64,000 nucleotides of DNA from Macrostomum hystrix (GCA_950097015.1 CATNEN010000024.1:4140501-4204500), one strand, 5' to 3'; shown: positions 1 to 12,560, numbered from the stretch's first letter. Made by a program: numbers and translations. Notes: generated by a model from the letters alone, not told the origin.

Positions 1-104
1 TCAGGCAGTCAGGCAGTCAGTCAGTCAGGCAGTCAGTCAGTCAGTCAGTCAGTCAGTCAGGCAGTCAGTCAGTCAGTCAGTCAGTCAGTCAGTCAGTCAG
101 TCAG
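1..104. repeat. (TCAG)n tetranucleotide array
   Basis: Four-base repeat of TCAG with interspersed GCAG variants. It begins at or before the window edge, so its true length is unknown, and it ends abruptly near position 104. Confidence 0.95.
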
Positions 105-820
105 GCATTTAAAGTAGATTGGCATCTCTAAAGGAATAGCTGAGTAATAGCTGAGTAGACTCACAAGCCAGCTATTAAAACAAAATCAGTGGAGCAAATC
201 TGCCTTTTCGGCTCAAACAATAGAAAAAAAAAGCATTTCGACCTTGAATTTCAATGTCTAATTCAGCCAACTGGAGGGCATAGCTAGAACAGCTTGCAGC
301 TATCAGGGTCTCATCTCAAACGGTTGCAACTGCAGACACATTGGGAATTCGGATGTGGGGAGGGGCTCGATAGGGAAGAATGACAAAGCCTGGGTTGGCT
401 GTTTTCTTTAATCACGCAAGCTCAGCTCGGTGATTAACCCCCGCCGTCACAGGGGAGGGAGGGAGGGGAGGTCGTGTGTTCCCCGGCTGTCTTAGCTGGC
501 TTTCGGGGTGGGTCAGGAACTCAGGCTTGAGCTCAGGGTCGCAAACTACGCATCAAGAATTGTCAATAATAATTAGAGGACAGATGAGTATAGCCTAGCA
601 AATTATGAGTCTGCAGTTGCTGGATTGTATTATCTATCTCAGCTGTAGACTGAGCTGCATCTCTTTTTGTGTTGTCAACTGATACGCCTGCTTCTGTCAT
701 GTTGCGTTTTTCCATCGTCCCACCGCTCTGGCCTTGATTATTCTCGAATCAAGGCATCGAATCAAGCTGGAAAATGCTGAAAATGACGAGCAAATCTAAA
801 TCAGAGAGCTGGCGCTAAGA
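105..820. other. Non-coding spacer
   Basis: Mixed-composition DNA with a short G-rich stretch near 450-475. I see no exon with splice signals, no RNA gene and no repeat family here. Confidence 0.5.
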
Positions 821-1425
821 GGGAGTGATAGTGAGGGGAGAGAGAGTGAGGGAAGAGGGAGAGAGAGGGAAGAGGGAGAGAGTGTGAGGGGAGAGAGAGT
901 GAGGGAAGAGGGTAGGGAGAGAGTGAGGGAAGAGGGAGTGATAGTGAGGGGAGAGAGAGAGTGAGGGAATAGGAAGAGAGAATGAGGGAATAGGAAGAGA
1001 GAATGAGGGAGTAGGAAGAGAGAATGAGGGAAGAGGAAGAGAGAGTGAGGGAAGAGGGAGTGATAGTGAGGGGAAGAGGGAGTGATAGTTAGGGGAGAGA
1101 GAGTGAGGGAAGAGGGAGAGAGAGAGGGAAGAGGGAAGAGGGAAGAGGAAGAAAGAGAGGGAAGAGGGAGAGAGTGTGAGGGGAGAGAGAGTGAGGGAAG
1201 AGGGTAGGGAGAGAGTGAGGGAAGAGGGAGAGAGAGTGAGGGAAGAGGGAGAGAGAGTGAGGGAAGAGGGAGAGAGAGAGAGAGGGAAGAGGGAGAGAGT
1301 GTAAGGGGGGAGAGAGTGAGGGAAGAGGGAGTGATAGTGAGGGGAAGAGGGAGTGATAGTGAGGGGAAGAAGAAGAGAGAGTGAAGGGAAGGGGGAGAGG
1401 GTGTGAGGGAAGAGAGTGACAGAAC
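821..1425. repeat. GA-rich minisatellite
   Basis: Purine-only array of GAGAGAGTGAGGGAAGAG-like units of irregular length (about 15 to 21 bp), with GTGATAGTGAGGG variants. The reverse strand gives a long Ser/Leu/Pro open frame, which is a low-complexity artefact. Confidence 0.9.
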
Positions 1426-2120
1426 GTGGGGAATAGAACTGAGTATGTTACAGGAGAGAGTGAGTAAGAGGAGTCGGAAAAGATTAATGCCGAAACGGTA
1501 ATCCGAGTTGTTAGCGATTAGGGAGTCGAAATACTTTCTAGGGTGATGCTGGGGGAGCAATTAAAATGAGCGGAGAAAGCGTAAATGCTGGCCTCAGCAA
1601 ACAGTTGAGTTCATCTGAGCACAGTTTTAGCTGCAGATTAGAAATCTGATGAAGCATTTTAAAATGCATCTGGCATTGGCTTTTAAATCCACAAAGAGGA
1701 GTATCAGGTTTTCCCAGTCAATTGAGCTGTTTTTAGCCTTAAAACCGAGGCTGTAAATTTAGTTTGTCACTAGTAACTTCCGTATCTTTAAAAAGCTGCT
1801 CATCGTCATCTTGACTTTCTGGAGCAAAAGCAAAATCATTTGCCCATGTTGATTTGCTTTGACAGTCTTTGCTTGGCATTGCTTGAGAAGCGCCGACCTC
1901 TGTTTGATCTACTACTCATTTTCAGGTCTTTAACGGCCAGGGATTAGACGGAAATTGTCCTGTGAGAGGCTTCGAATTTTCGGCGTCAAAGTGTTTCCTG
2001 ATTCCATCTTCAATGCTCAGGTCGTTTCCCTCCTCTATTTTAGCTATTTCTGTTCTCGTTTATGGGCACCGAACTGCACCGAGTGAACGGAGTACTGATC
2101 TGCGGCTAAAGTGAAAAACT
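1426..2120. other. Non-coding spacer upstream of the GPCR
   Basis: No exon-like open frame with splice sites and no recognisable repeat. It may contain the upstream control region of the GPCR, but no core promoter motif stands out. Confidence 0.45.
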
Positions 2121-2508
2121 CGGGAACACTGTCTAACAGGATCTGACACTGTCTAACAGGATCTGACACTGTCTAACAGGATCTGACACTGTCTAACAGG
2201 ATCTGACACTGTCTAACAGGATCTGACACTGTCTAACAGGATCTGGCACTGTCTAACAGGATCTGACACTGTCTAACAGGATCTGACACTGTCTAACAGG
2301 ATCTGGCACTGTCTAACAGGATCTGACACTGTCTAACAGGATCTGAAGGCTCTGACACTGTCTAACAGGATCTGAAACTGTCTAACAGGATCTGACACTG
2401 TCTAACAGGATCTGACGCTGTCTAACAGGATCTGACACTGTCTAACAGGATCTGACACTGTCTAACAGGATCTGACACTGTCTAACAGGATCTGACACTG
2501 TCTAACAA
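2121..2508. repeat. 20-bp minisatellite upstream of the GPCR
   Basis: About 19 head-to-tail copies of a 20-bp unit containing ACTGTCTAACAGGATCTG. The copies are nearly identical, with one irregular unit near 2341 where an extra 11 bp is inserted. The array ends about 200 bp before the GPCR start codon. Each unit contains TAACAG, a splice-acceptor-like string. Confidence 0.95.
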
Positions 2509-2689
2509 ACAGCGCTATTCGCCTTACAGTTTCGCTCCCGCTCTAACAGATAGTACTGGGGTAATTGGACTCTTGCCTCCTGCCAATGGCGTTGCTCCTA
2601 AAGCACGACCACCCCAACCTCCGTGCGCCAGACTTTGTAGTTGATTGCTGGCTGCTGAGCGCTCGGAAGTGACACTGTCTCACTGATTT

Positions 2690-2700
2690 CCCGCTCCCAG
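2690..2700 (+). other. Acceptor-like site before the GPCR start
   Basis: A pyrimidine-rich TTTCCCGCTCCCAG ends 12 bases before the ATG at 2713. It could be the acceptor of a 5' UTR intron or of spliced-leader trans-splicing. Confidence 0.4.
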
Positions 2701-2712
2701 CCAAAGCCAGTC

Positions 2713-5700
2713 ATGGACACCTACAAGCTGCTCGTGTGCAGTGTGTTCCAGTGCAACACCTCGGCTAGCAGGAACTTCACCCAGACCATGATGGCTCCTG
2801 TGAATGCCACCAAGCCGAGGTCCGCTAGCAACCTGTTCTACACAGCCGTCACTCCGCTAATCATTCTAATCGGCTGCATTGGCAATTGTCTGTGCATTCG
2901 CGTATTCACAAGGCGTCACTTTGCCAACCAGACGGCCAGCGTGTACTTTGCCTTCCTGTCTGGAGCCGACCTCTTGGTACTCGTGTTCTACGTGGCCCCC
3001 GACTGGCTGCAGAATCAGGACTTTCTGCCCGAGTCCACCAAGAACTGGCTGCAGATGCAGATCGTCTGCCAGCTGTCCCTGTTCTTCTTCTACTCATTTC
3101 GCATGGTCTCCGTGTGGATGCTTGTCACCTCCACTGTCGAGAGATACATCGGTAAGAAATCTTCCATTCCGAATGAAAGTCCATCCACTACCCCATGAAG
3201 GTCCATCCACTACCCCAATGAAAGTCTATCCACTACCCCATGAAAGTCCATCCACTACCCCAATGAAAGTCCATCCACTACCCCAATGAAAGTCCATCCA
3301 CTACCCCAATGAGAGTCCATCCACTACCCCATGAAGGTCCATCCACTACCCCAATGAAAGTCTATCCACTACCCCATGAAAGTCCATCCACTACCCCAAT
3401 GAAAGTCCATCCACTACCCCAATGAAAGTCCATTCACTACCCTCAATGAAAGTCTATCCACTACCCCAATGAAAGTCCATCCACTACCCCAATGAAAGTC
3501 CATCCACTACCCCAATGAAAGTCTATCCACTACCCCAATGAAAGTCCATCCACTACCCCAATGAAAGTCTATCCACTACCCCAATGAAAGTCCATCCACT
3601 ACCCCATGAAGGTCCATCCACTACCCCAATGAAAGTCCATCCACTACCCCATGAAGGTCCATCCGCTACCCCAATGAAAGTCCATCCACTACCCCAATGA
3701 AAGTCCATTCACTACCCCAATGAAAGTCCATCCACTACCCCAATGAGAGTCCCTCCACTACCCGACCGAAAGTCCCAGTCATATCCCAATGCAGGATCCA
3801 GCCCTGTACATCAGCTATAGACATAGTAATATTTTCAGGCATGCTATAAAAGTGCAAACTAGCAATCATATTCTTCGCATCCTAGTCCAAGATGAACTTC
3901 ATTCTTTCCTATTTTCCCCCAGCAGGCAGTTTTTATAGCAAGGTGTCTGTGGAATGTCGATGGTCAGTTTTGGTTATAATTTGGACCCTATCCATCTTTA
4001 TGATGATGTGGCTATGCTGGATATCACCAACCGATTGATAATGAAAAAATAGAATAGAAAAAAAACTGAGTAGAATAGAATAGAATAAAATAGATTATAA
4101 TAGAATTAAATAGAAAAGAATATAGATTAGAATCGAATTTCTGACCCCTTAAAAAATAAATGCCGCCCGCCGCGGATACGAACTCCGGACCTATGCCGAA
4201 CAGCAAATCTTAAACGTCAGAAAACTGTCTTCAACAATCAATGTCAAGCCAATTCCTGAACCTGAGGTCCTATTTAACAAGAGGCCGTTAATAAATAATG
4301 AAAGACGACAGCCTCACAAAGCATCCATGACTCATCATGTAACTGTCCAGAATCGCATAGGAGTAATTAGTTGCTAGGCATAAAATATTTAGTTTAAAAA
4401 GTCCGGCTATAAAGACGGAAGCATATTAATCACAGTGGTCAGGGCAACAGTCAACACCGGTGGACATAAAGTCACGCGTCTGTTCTGTGTGGAAAATAAA
4501 AAATAAAAAGAAGATAAAGAGTGAGCAAAAAGTACAAAATCTAGAAAAATTATCGTTTGCGAAGGCTAAAAGCACTCCAGGATGGAAAAGAAGCGAAAAT
4601 GATAAACTCCATGGCGCTAGATGAAGTTCTGATAAAAATGTTCCTCACAAAAAATTGCATTATTGAAGCGACTGAAATGCTGAAAAAACGGTTTAAGTCC
4701 GTGCACTTTTGCTGGTGGCTCTCACTCTCTCTCTCTCTAACTTCCTGCCCGATTCCCAAAAGCAGAGTTCATTTGGGACTTGTTTCAGACCATGAATGGT
4801 GTGTGCAACGAATGTAGGACTGTCCCATTCGACACGATCCGAGCTGAAACCATGCTGGATAGGAAAAAAAAGATTTTTTTAAAAATATTTCTTTCTATCG
4901 AACAAAAGTTTTTAGTCCAGTTGTCAGTTGGGGACTGGCAGTTAGGGATTCTAATACTTCACAAGTGATGAATATCACTCAAAGCCATGCTAAGCCTTAC
5001 TTCCACGGTACTGTAAATGTGCCAAAACAGACCCTAACCCTAACCCTAACCCTAAACCTAACCCTAACCCTAACCCTAACCAAATAAATTTGGCCTCGCC
5101 GCGGAATCGAGCTCAGGACCTTGGCGATGCAAACGTTTCAAACCGCTTTGCCAAAGAAGCAGCCTTTCACAAAAACAATCCTGATCACGAAAATCCCTGA
5201 AATCAAACAAGAAAAAAATGCAAAAAAAATCATATTACTTGATCCCAGAAAATCTTGATCCTGGATCCTAGAACTAATCCAGATCCCAAACCATTCCCCA
5301 ACTAATCCAGATCCCAAACCATTCCCCAACCAATCCAGATCCCAAACCATTCCCCAACCAATCCAGATCCCAAACCATTCCCCAACCAATCCAGATCCCA
5401 AACCATTCCCCAACCAATCCAGATCCCAAACCATTCCCCAACTAATCCAGATCCCAAACCATTCCCCAACCAATCCAGATCCCAAACCATTCCCCAACCA
5501 ATCCAGATCCCAAACCATTCCCCAACCAATCCAGATCCCAAACCATTCCCCAACTAATCCAGATCCCAAACCATTCCCCAACTAATCCAGATCCCAAACC
5601 ATTCCCCAATTAGTCCAGATCCCAAACCATTCCCCAATTAGTCCAGATCCCAAAAAATTCCCCAATTAGTCCAGATCCCAAACCATTCCCCAACTAATCC

Positions 5701-7486
5701 AGATCCCAAACCATTCCCCAATTAGTCCAGATCCCAAAAAATTCCCCAATTAGTCCAGATCCCAAACCATTCCCCAATTAGTCCAGATCCCAAAAAATTC
5801 CCCAATTAGTCCAGATCCCAAACCATTCCCCAACTAATCCAGATCCCAAACCATTCCCCAACCAATCCAGATCCCAAACCATTCCCCAACTAATCCAGAT
5901 CCCAAACCATTCCCCAACTAATCCAGATCCCAAACCATTCCCCAACCAATCCAGATCCCAAACCATTCCCCAACTAATCCAGATCCCAAACCATTCCCCA
6001 ACCAATCCAAATCCCAAACCATTCCCCAACCAATCCAGATCCCAAACCATTCCCCAACCAATCCAGATCCCAAACCATTCCCCAACCAATCCAGATCCCA
6101 AACCATTCCCCAACTAATCCAGATCCCAAACCATTCCCCAACCAATCCAGATCCCAAACCATTCCCCAATTAGTCCAGATCCCAAACCATTCCCCAACTT
6201 ATCCAGATCCCAAACCATTCCCCAATTAGTTCAGATCCCAAAAAATTCCCCAATTAGTCCAGATCCCAAAAAATTCCTCAATTAGTCCAGATCCCAAACC
6301 ATTCCCCAACTTATCCAGATCCCAAACCATTCCCCAACTAATCCAGATCCCAAACCATTCCCCAATTAGTCCAGATCCCAAACCATTCCCCAACTTATCC
6401 AGATCCCAAACCATTCCCCAATTAGTTCAGATCCCAAAAAATTCCCCAATTAGTCCAGATCCCAAAAAATTCCTCAATTAGTCCAGATCCCAAACCATTC
6501 CCTAACTAATCCAGATCCCAAACCATTCCCCAACTTGTCCAGATCCCAAAAAATTCCCCAACCAATCCAGATCCCAAACCATTCCCATAACACTTTCAGG
6601 CGTCCGTCACCCGATGCTCCGTCGCCGCTTCTGCACAATGCGCAGTGCCAGGCGCATCATCTTCCTGATCGTGACCGTCTGCTACATCCTCTGCCTGTGG
6701 AAGCCGTTCATGCACGTCACCCAGCCAGCTGGCGACGGCGGCTACCGCTGCGGTCAGAGGCCGAGCGTCAGTACCCGTTTGCTGTTCGTCCTGGATACGT
6801 CCTACGCCGCCATGCTGACCATCGTGCCCTCCGTCCTGCTGTTCATCTTCAACTCGCTGATCTCCCGCCAGCTGCTGATTGTCCGCAGGTCCAGGTCCTG
6901 CCTGAATCACGACGTTGTCGGGCACCAGTTTGCGTTCCTGCTAGTCCTGGTGTCGGCCACATTCCTGGCCCTGACCTGGCCCTACTACCTGTGCTGGGTG
7001 ACTAGCTTCATCATCAAGTTCAACATCAAATCGGATGTCTCCACTTCAATGAGCTTCGAGAACGCCATGGTCGGGCTGAACCAGTGGCGCCTTGGCAACG
7101 CAATCTACATCACCAAGACAATGTACTACATGACCTACAGTGTCAATTTCTTTCTCTATTCCTACGCCAGCAATTTCTTTCGTACCGAGATGAAGCGAAT
7201 GTTCACCGTGCGCCGGAGACGCGAGAAGAACAACAGATTCTACCAGGCCGCCACTGAGGACTACCGTCTGGCCCTGCCTGCTTTGGAGGAGTCTAGCGAC
7301 AGCAAGCAGAGCAAATACTCCGCCCTGCTAGACCGCTACAGGAAAATCACTATCAAACGGATGCCGACAATGCGGAAGCCAGCTCAGCAGCAGCAGCAGC
7401 AGCAGCGTCAGCAGATCCCAGAGATGGTACCGATGATGGAGATTGGCAGCAATGCCGACTCTCAGGGCATTCATCCCATCGACTAG
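2713..7486 (+). CDS. Rhodopsin-family (class A) peptide-type GPCR
   Basis: Two exons, 2713-3151 and 6600-7486, join in phase 1 to give 441 residues. The donor is G|GTAAGAAA and the acceptor CACTTTCAG|GC. The product is a plasma-membrane seven-helix receptor. The N-terminus has three N-glycosylation sequons (N15, N21, N31). TM1 has the GN pair (G57-N58), TM2 has D86, and Cys119 and Cys197 are the likely TM3-ECL2 disulfide. TM3 ends in ERY (143-145), and the intron splits the second codon after ERY, with VRHP following in loop 2. TM6 has WPYY (273-276) where CWxP is usual, and TM7 has NFFLY (329-333) where NPxxY is usual. These departures resemble lineage-expanded invertebrate peptide receptors. 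The cytoplasmic tail contains a glutamine run near residue 416. The ligand is unknown. Confidence is high for class A GPCR and low for any subfamily. Confidence 0.93.
3180..3770. repeat. 23-bp minisatellite in the GPCR intron
   Basis: Tandem copies of a 23-bp unit including CCATCCACTACCCCAATGAA, with 22-bp variants lacking one A. The array starts about 30 bp after the GPCR donor site, so the donor is effectively at the array edge. Confidence 0.95.
4045..4215 (-). mobile_element. tRNA-derived SINE fragment with pentanucleotide tail (copy a)
   Basis: On the minus strand a B-box-like GAGTTCGTATCC is followed by GCGGCGGGCGGC, then ATTTATTTTTT and a degenerate (TTCTA)n tail running to about 4045. 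The segment after the B box matches copy b at 5088-5158 (GCGGCGAGGCC then AAATTTATTT). The tRNA-like head, A/T segment and simple-repeat tail are the normal layout of a SINE. It lies in the GPCR intron, antisense to the gene. Confidence 0.6.
5030..5082 (-). repeat. Interstitial telomeric (TTAGGG) tract
   Basis: About eight copies of CCCTAA on the plus strand with one C-to-A change, inside the GPCR intron. On the minus strand it directly follows the 3' end of SINE copy b, so it may be that element's simple-repeat tail rather than a chromosome-end remnant. Confidence 0.92.
5083..5158 (-). mobile_element. tRNA-derived SINE (copy b)
   Basis: Read on the minus strand: an A-box-like TTGGCAAAGCGGTTT, then GGTCCTGAGCTCGATTCC (B box), then GCGGCGAGGCCAAATTTATT. 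The same B-box region occurs at 61545-61712 and 38487-38527. A TTAGGG tail follows at once. No coding content. Confidence 0.65.
5275..6590. repeat. 28-bp minisatellite in the GPCR intron
   Basis: About 47 copies of a 28-bp unit containing ATCCAGATCCCAAACCATTC. Variants (CCAACC, CCAACT, CCAATTAG, and AAAAAATT for AACCATT) recur in blocks, which shows segmental expansion. The array ends 10 bp before the acceptor of GPCR exon 2. All long minus-strand open frames here come from the repeat. Confidence 0.96.
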
Positions 7487-7611
7487 GGACTGAGGTTGGG
7501 GGTTCGAATCTGCGATAAAACACTGAGCTTAACTATTTTTATTCTTATCTCCCTCACTTATAAAAGCTTTTTTTGGAAGACTTTTGAATTGCTCCCCAAA
7601 TCTCATTTTGT

Positions 7612-9022
7612 TCCCCATCTAATATCGACTTCTTCCCCATCTAATATCGACTTCTTCCCCATCTAATATCGATTTCTTCCCTATCTAATATAGATTTCTT
7701 CCCATCTAATATCGATTTCTTCACTATCCAATATCGATTTCTTCCCTATCTAATATCGATTTCTTCCCCATCTAATATCGATTTCTTCCCTGACTCATAT
7801 CGATTTCTTCCCTATCTAATATCGATTTCTTCCCCATCTAATATCGATTTCTTCCCCATCTAATATCGATTTCTTCCCTATCTAATATCGATTTCTTCCC
7901 TATCTAATATCGATTTCTTCCCCATCTAATATCGATTTCTTCCCCATCTAATATCGATTTCTTCCCTGACTCATATCGATTTCTTCCCTATCTAATATCG
8001 ATTTCTTCCCCATCTAATATCAATTTCTTCCCCATCTAATATCGACTTCTTCCCCATCTAATATCGATTTCTTCCCCATCTAATATCGATTTCTTTCCTA
8101 TCTAATATCGATTTCTTCACCATCTAATATCGATTTCTTCATCATCTAATATCGACTTCTTCCCCATCTAAAATCGATTTCTTCACCATCTAATATCGAT
8201 TTCTTCACCATCTAATATCGATTTCTTCCTTATCTAATATCGACTTCTTCCCCATCTAATATCGATTTCTTCCCTATCTAATATAGATTTCTTAACCATC
8301 TAATATCGATTTCTTCCCCATCTAATATCGAATTATTACCCATCTAATATCGACTTCTTCCCCATCTAATATCGATTTCTTTCCCATCTAATATCGAATT
8401 ATTCCCCATCTAATATCGACTTCTTCCCCATCTAATATCGATTTCTTCCCTATCTAATATAGATTTCTTCCCCATCTAATATCGAATTATTCCCCATCTA
8501 ATATCGACTTCTTCCCCATCTAATATCGATTTCTTCCCATCTACGAGTAATATCGACTTCTTCCCCATCTAATATCGATTTCTTCCCCATCTAATATCGA
8601 TTTCTTCCCTATCTAATATCGATTTCTTAACCATCTAATATCGATTTCTTCATCATCTCATATCGGTTTCTTCCCCATCTAATATCGATTTCTTTCCCAT
8701 CTAATATCGATTTCTTCCCCATCTCATATCGACTTCTTCCCCATCTAATATCGACTTCTTCCCCATCTAATATCGATTTCTTCCCCATCTCATATCGATT
8801 TCTTTCCCATCTAATATCGATTTCTTTCCTATCTAATATCGACTTCTTCCCCATCTAATATCGATTTCTTCACCATCTAATATCGACTTCTTCCCCATCT
8901 AATATCGATTTCTTCCCCATCTAATATCGATTTCTTCCCCATGTCATATCGATTTCTTCCCCATCTAATATCGATTTCTTCCCCATCTCATATCGATTTC
9001 TTCCCCATCTAATATCGTTTTA
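7612..9022. repeat. 22-bp minisatellite downstream of the GPCR
   Basis: About 64 copies of a 22-bp unit with CCCCATCTAATATCGATTTC, starting about 125 bp after the GPCR stop codon. Sub-variants (CCTATC, GACTTC, TCATAT) recur in groups. If the mRNA is long, part of the array may be in the 3' UTR. Confidence 0.96.
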
Positions 9023-9484
9023 GTCCCCTTCGATATTAATTTTTCGCTATCTGAAATCGCTTTCATTCGCATTCGAACACAAGAATTTGTATACCAGATA
9101 TTTTTCTTTGTTCTGCGAAAATCCCAGAACTGTGAATATCTACTTTAGTAGTCTAAAGTAGAAGGCAAAGTTTCAAAGTTATCGCGCCGACTATAATTCT
9201 AGACCTATTATCTTTGGCACTGTAAATTTAGTCACTATCAATGTCTTAAAAACTGACTCTTAAACGAAACAAAACAAAAAAAATTGTCAGCAAAGTTCTG
9301 AGTGCAAGCCCCCCATGTTTTTTGTCGTCATTGTTTAAATGAATTACTGTTTTAAGTACCAATGCGAACACCTCATTCCAGACTACCATTTGAGCTACTG
9401 CGTCAGCTACTGTATTTTACTATCTGATAATGTTTTATCTAAATAAAAATAACTTATTAAATATAAATACCTAACTCTAAAACC

Positions 9485-9745
9485 CAGACCCCAAATCATA
9501 AATCCCAAAGTCCAATCCCTAAATCACAAATCCTAAATCCTAAATCCTAAATACCAAATCCTAAATATCAAGTCGTAAATCCCAAATCCTAAATCCCAAA
9601 TCCTACAACCCAAATCCTAAATCCCAAATCCTACATCCCGAATCCTAAATCCCAATTCCTAAATCCCAAATCCTAAATCCCAAATCCTAAATCTCAAATT
9701 CCAATCCCGAAATCCCAAATCCTAAATCCCCGAAATCACTAAAAA
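9485..9745. repeat. 14-bp degenerate repeat
   Basis: Loose tandem copies of AAATCCTAAATCCC with many substitutions. It is much more diverged than the other arrays, so probably older. The unit is telomere-like in composition but not TTAGGG. Confidence 0.8.
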
Positions 9746-11504
9746 TAAGTCCTAAACTCGAAATATAATTTTCTAAATTTTAAATCCCAAATTCGAAGTC
9801 CGAACCGAAACCGAAAATTCTAAATGTTTTTTGCATAAATAAAATCTTGTGTATTTTGGTAGCAATGAAAAAAACTATTTTTGTCGTTTTTTTAACTCTG
9901 TAAAACCGTTATTTTCGCGTTGAATTTGCTAATTAACACTGAAAAATGCTATGAAACTGCACTATTAAAAGCACAAACATTTTTCTTGTCAACAAATTTT
10001 CGCCGAGTTTTGAGCAACGTACTTTCGGCCTTCTAAGAACTTATTCTGTTACCCAAAATCCACATTATCCCTAATCCCCTAATCCCCTAATCCCAAAATA
10101 TTACTAATCAAATCGAATAAGATAAAGTCATTGAAGCTTTGCCTCCTGTTTTCTATTTCTAAACTTTTTATCGGTCCTTTTATTCCCCACTGTTTTAGGG
10201 ATATTTTGGGTCACTTCCAGATCCTATTAGCAATGTCTCATGATCCTCATTCCTTAAGCCCAGAAGTTGTGCAGCTGTACAGTTGAGCACACCTCATCAG
10301 AATTCGCTCTTATAATTAGTTGTGCAATGTAATTACACGCAGATCATCTATCTATGTTTGCACATCTGTTGGGTATCCGTGTTTGTATAATGGTATCGCC
10401 ATTGTGAATCATTGAAGCTTTGTTAAGCTAAAGATAATAACAAATTATATAATATACTTCTCTATCCTATAGAAAAATGTAATCATTTTTTTCTGAGTTA
10501 ATTTTATTTATTGACATAGTAATATTAGCAGCAACAACAATAGACTGGTCCTGTGGCATGCTCATTGGCATTACGCTCGTACTAGCGGGCGAGGACATGT
10601 GAGTATGAGATGGTTCTTCCGGGATAAACATAACTTGGGATTTGGTATTAGTGCAATGCCCTGCGCGACAGGCAATCTATAATCCTCGGAGAAGATTTTC
10701 TAGGGAAAGAGAAACACTTACGAGCTACTAGAGGCCCACTCTTATATGCACACTTTCGACTTGTGTAACCAGCGGCAGCAGCGGCTTAAGCCTTCGGTGT
10801 AAGAGAGCAGAAGCAGCAATGAGGTGGCGGAGGAGTGGGTTGGACGATTAGGTCAAACAGTGAAAACACGTATGACCAGTCAGGGACCAAATCCAGAACC
10901 AGTTCCTAAAGAGGGGAAAAGAGAGAGAGGAAAATAAAAGTTTATTCGCGACACAAGCTTCACTCACACTGCCCGGCAATGTTGTCTCACCCGCTGAAAT
11001 CCTCTGGGGAAATGAGTGGATTTCTGCGGTTGGGGTGGATCTTGGAGATGCACAAGATACGGGATAGAAATCATGATGAGTTACGACTGTTTGTGAGGCC
11101 CCAGCTACCACTCCGCCAGGTCCCAAACGCCCGATCTTGAAAAAAAACATTTTCAATCGGCACTTTTTGCCTCGCCAGAAATCAGACATTGCGGATAGAG
11201 GACGCTTATTATAAATTCAAATGAAGAGAGAACCTGAGAAGAATGACTTACACTCGTAAGCAACGCAGTTGGGTGAGCAGGACCTCTATTATTTATCTAA
11301 GTCTGTAGGATAAAATATGAATTCCTATGCACACCTTGCATGTACAAACTAAAACTTGATTATTTCTGTAACTTAATTTGCATCATAAAAATTTTCACAA
11401 GTCCCAACACATTCTAATAATTAAGATTAAATCTAATTAGTTCATTAATCTAAAAAAATCTTTCTGATTCACTCTAAAATAGAGTAGATTTACTATGATA
11501 TATA
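9746..11504. other. Non-coding spacer between the GPCR and FNDC3
   Basis: AT-rich DNA without a supported gene. A 113-codon minus-strand open frame at 10848-11189 has no recognised domain and no splice context, so I do not call it. Confidence 0.45.
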
Positions 11505-12560
11505 GTCAATTCACTCAAGTGTCTGGTAGATTCAATCTAATATCTGGTAGATTTACAATAGTGTCTGGTAGATTCAATCTAATATCTGGTAGATTCACAC
11601 TAGTGTCTGGTAGATTCAATCTAATATCTGGTAGATTCAATCTAATATCTGGTAGATTTACACTAGTGTCTGGTAGATTCAATCTAATATCTGGTAGATT
11701 CAATCTAATATCTGGTAGATTTACACTAGAGTCTGGTAGATTCAATCTAATATCTGGTAGATTCAATCTAATATCTGGTAGATTTACACTAGTGTCTGGT
11801 AGATTCAATCTAATATCTGGTAGATTTACACTAGCGTCTGGTAGATTCAATCAAATATCTGGTAGATTCAATCTAATATCTGGTAGATTTACACTAGCGT
11901 CTGGTAGATTCAATCTAATATCTGGTAGATTTACACTAGCGTCTGGTAGATTCAATCAAATATCTGGTAGATTCAATCTAATATCTGGTAGATTTACACT
12001 AGCGTCTGGTAGATTCAATCTAATATCTGGTAGATTTACACTAGCGTCTGGTAGATTCAATCTAATATCTGGTAGATTTACACTAGCGTCTGGTAGATTC
12101 AATCTAATATCTGGTAGATTCAATCTAATATCTGGTAGATTCAATCTAATGTCTGGTAGATTCAATCTAATATCTGGTAGATTCAATCTAATATCTGGTA
12201 GATTCAATCTAATATCTGGTAGATTCAATCTAATATCTGGTAGATTCAATCTAATATCTGGTAGATTCAATCTAATATCTGGTAGATTCAATCAAATATC
12301 TGGTAGATTCAATCTAATATCTGGTAGATTCAATCTAATATCTGGTAGATTCAATCTAATATCTGGTAGATTCAATCAAATATCTGGTAGATTCAATCAA
12401 ATATCTGGTAGATTCAATCTAATATCTGGTAGATTCAATCTAATATCTGGTAGATTCAATCTAATATCTGGTGGATTCAATCTAATATCTGGTAGATTCA
12501 ATCTAATATCTGGTAGATTCACTCTTATATCTGGTAGATTCACTCTTATATCTGGTAGAT
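11505..12560. repeat. 21-bp minisatellite with two unit types
   Basis: About 50 copies of a 21-bp unit around TCTGGTAGATTCAATCTAAT. The left half interleaves a second type containing TTTACACTAGCGTC, while the right half is nearly pure first type. Because 21 is divisible by three, both strands stay open: a 376-codon plus frame repeats SGRFNLI and a minus frame repeats NLPDIRL. I regard these as by-products. It lies downstream of FNDC3. Confidence 0.95.

Noticed and set aside
796-1560. 254-codon minus frame rich in Ser, Leu and Pro
   Set aside because: It is the complement of a GA-rich minisatellite; codon content follows the repeat, with no domain and no splice context.
7494-7520. B-box-like GGGTTCGAATCT after the GPCR stop codon
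   Set aside because: No cloverleaf fits around it, and similarity to the SINE families is too short to call.
10848-11189. 113-codon minus frame
   Set aside because: No domain, odd composition and no splice partners.
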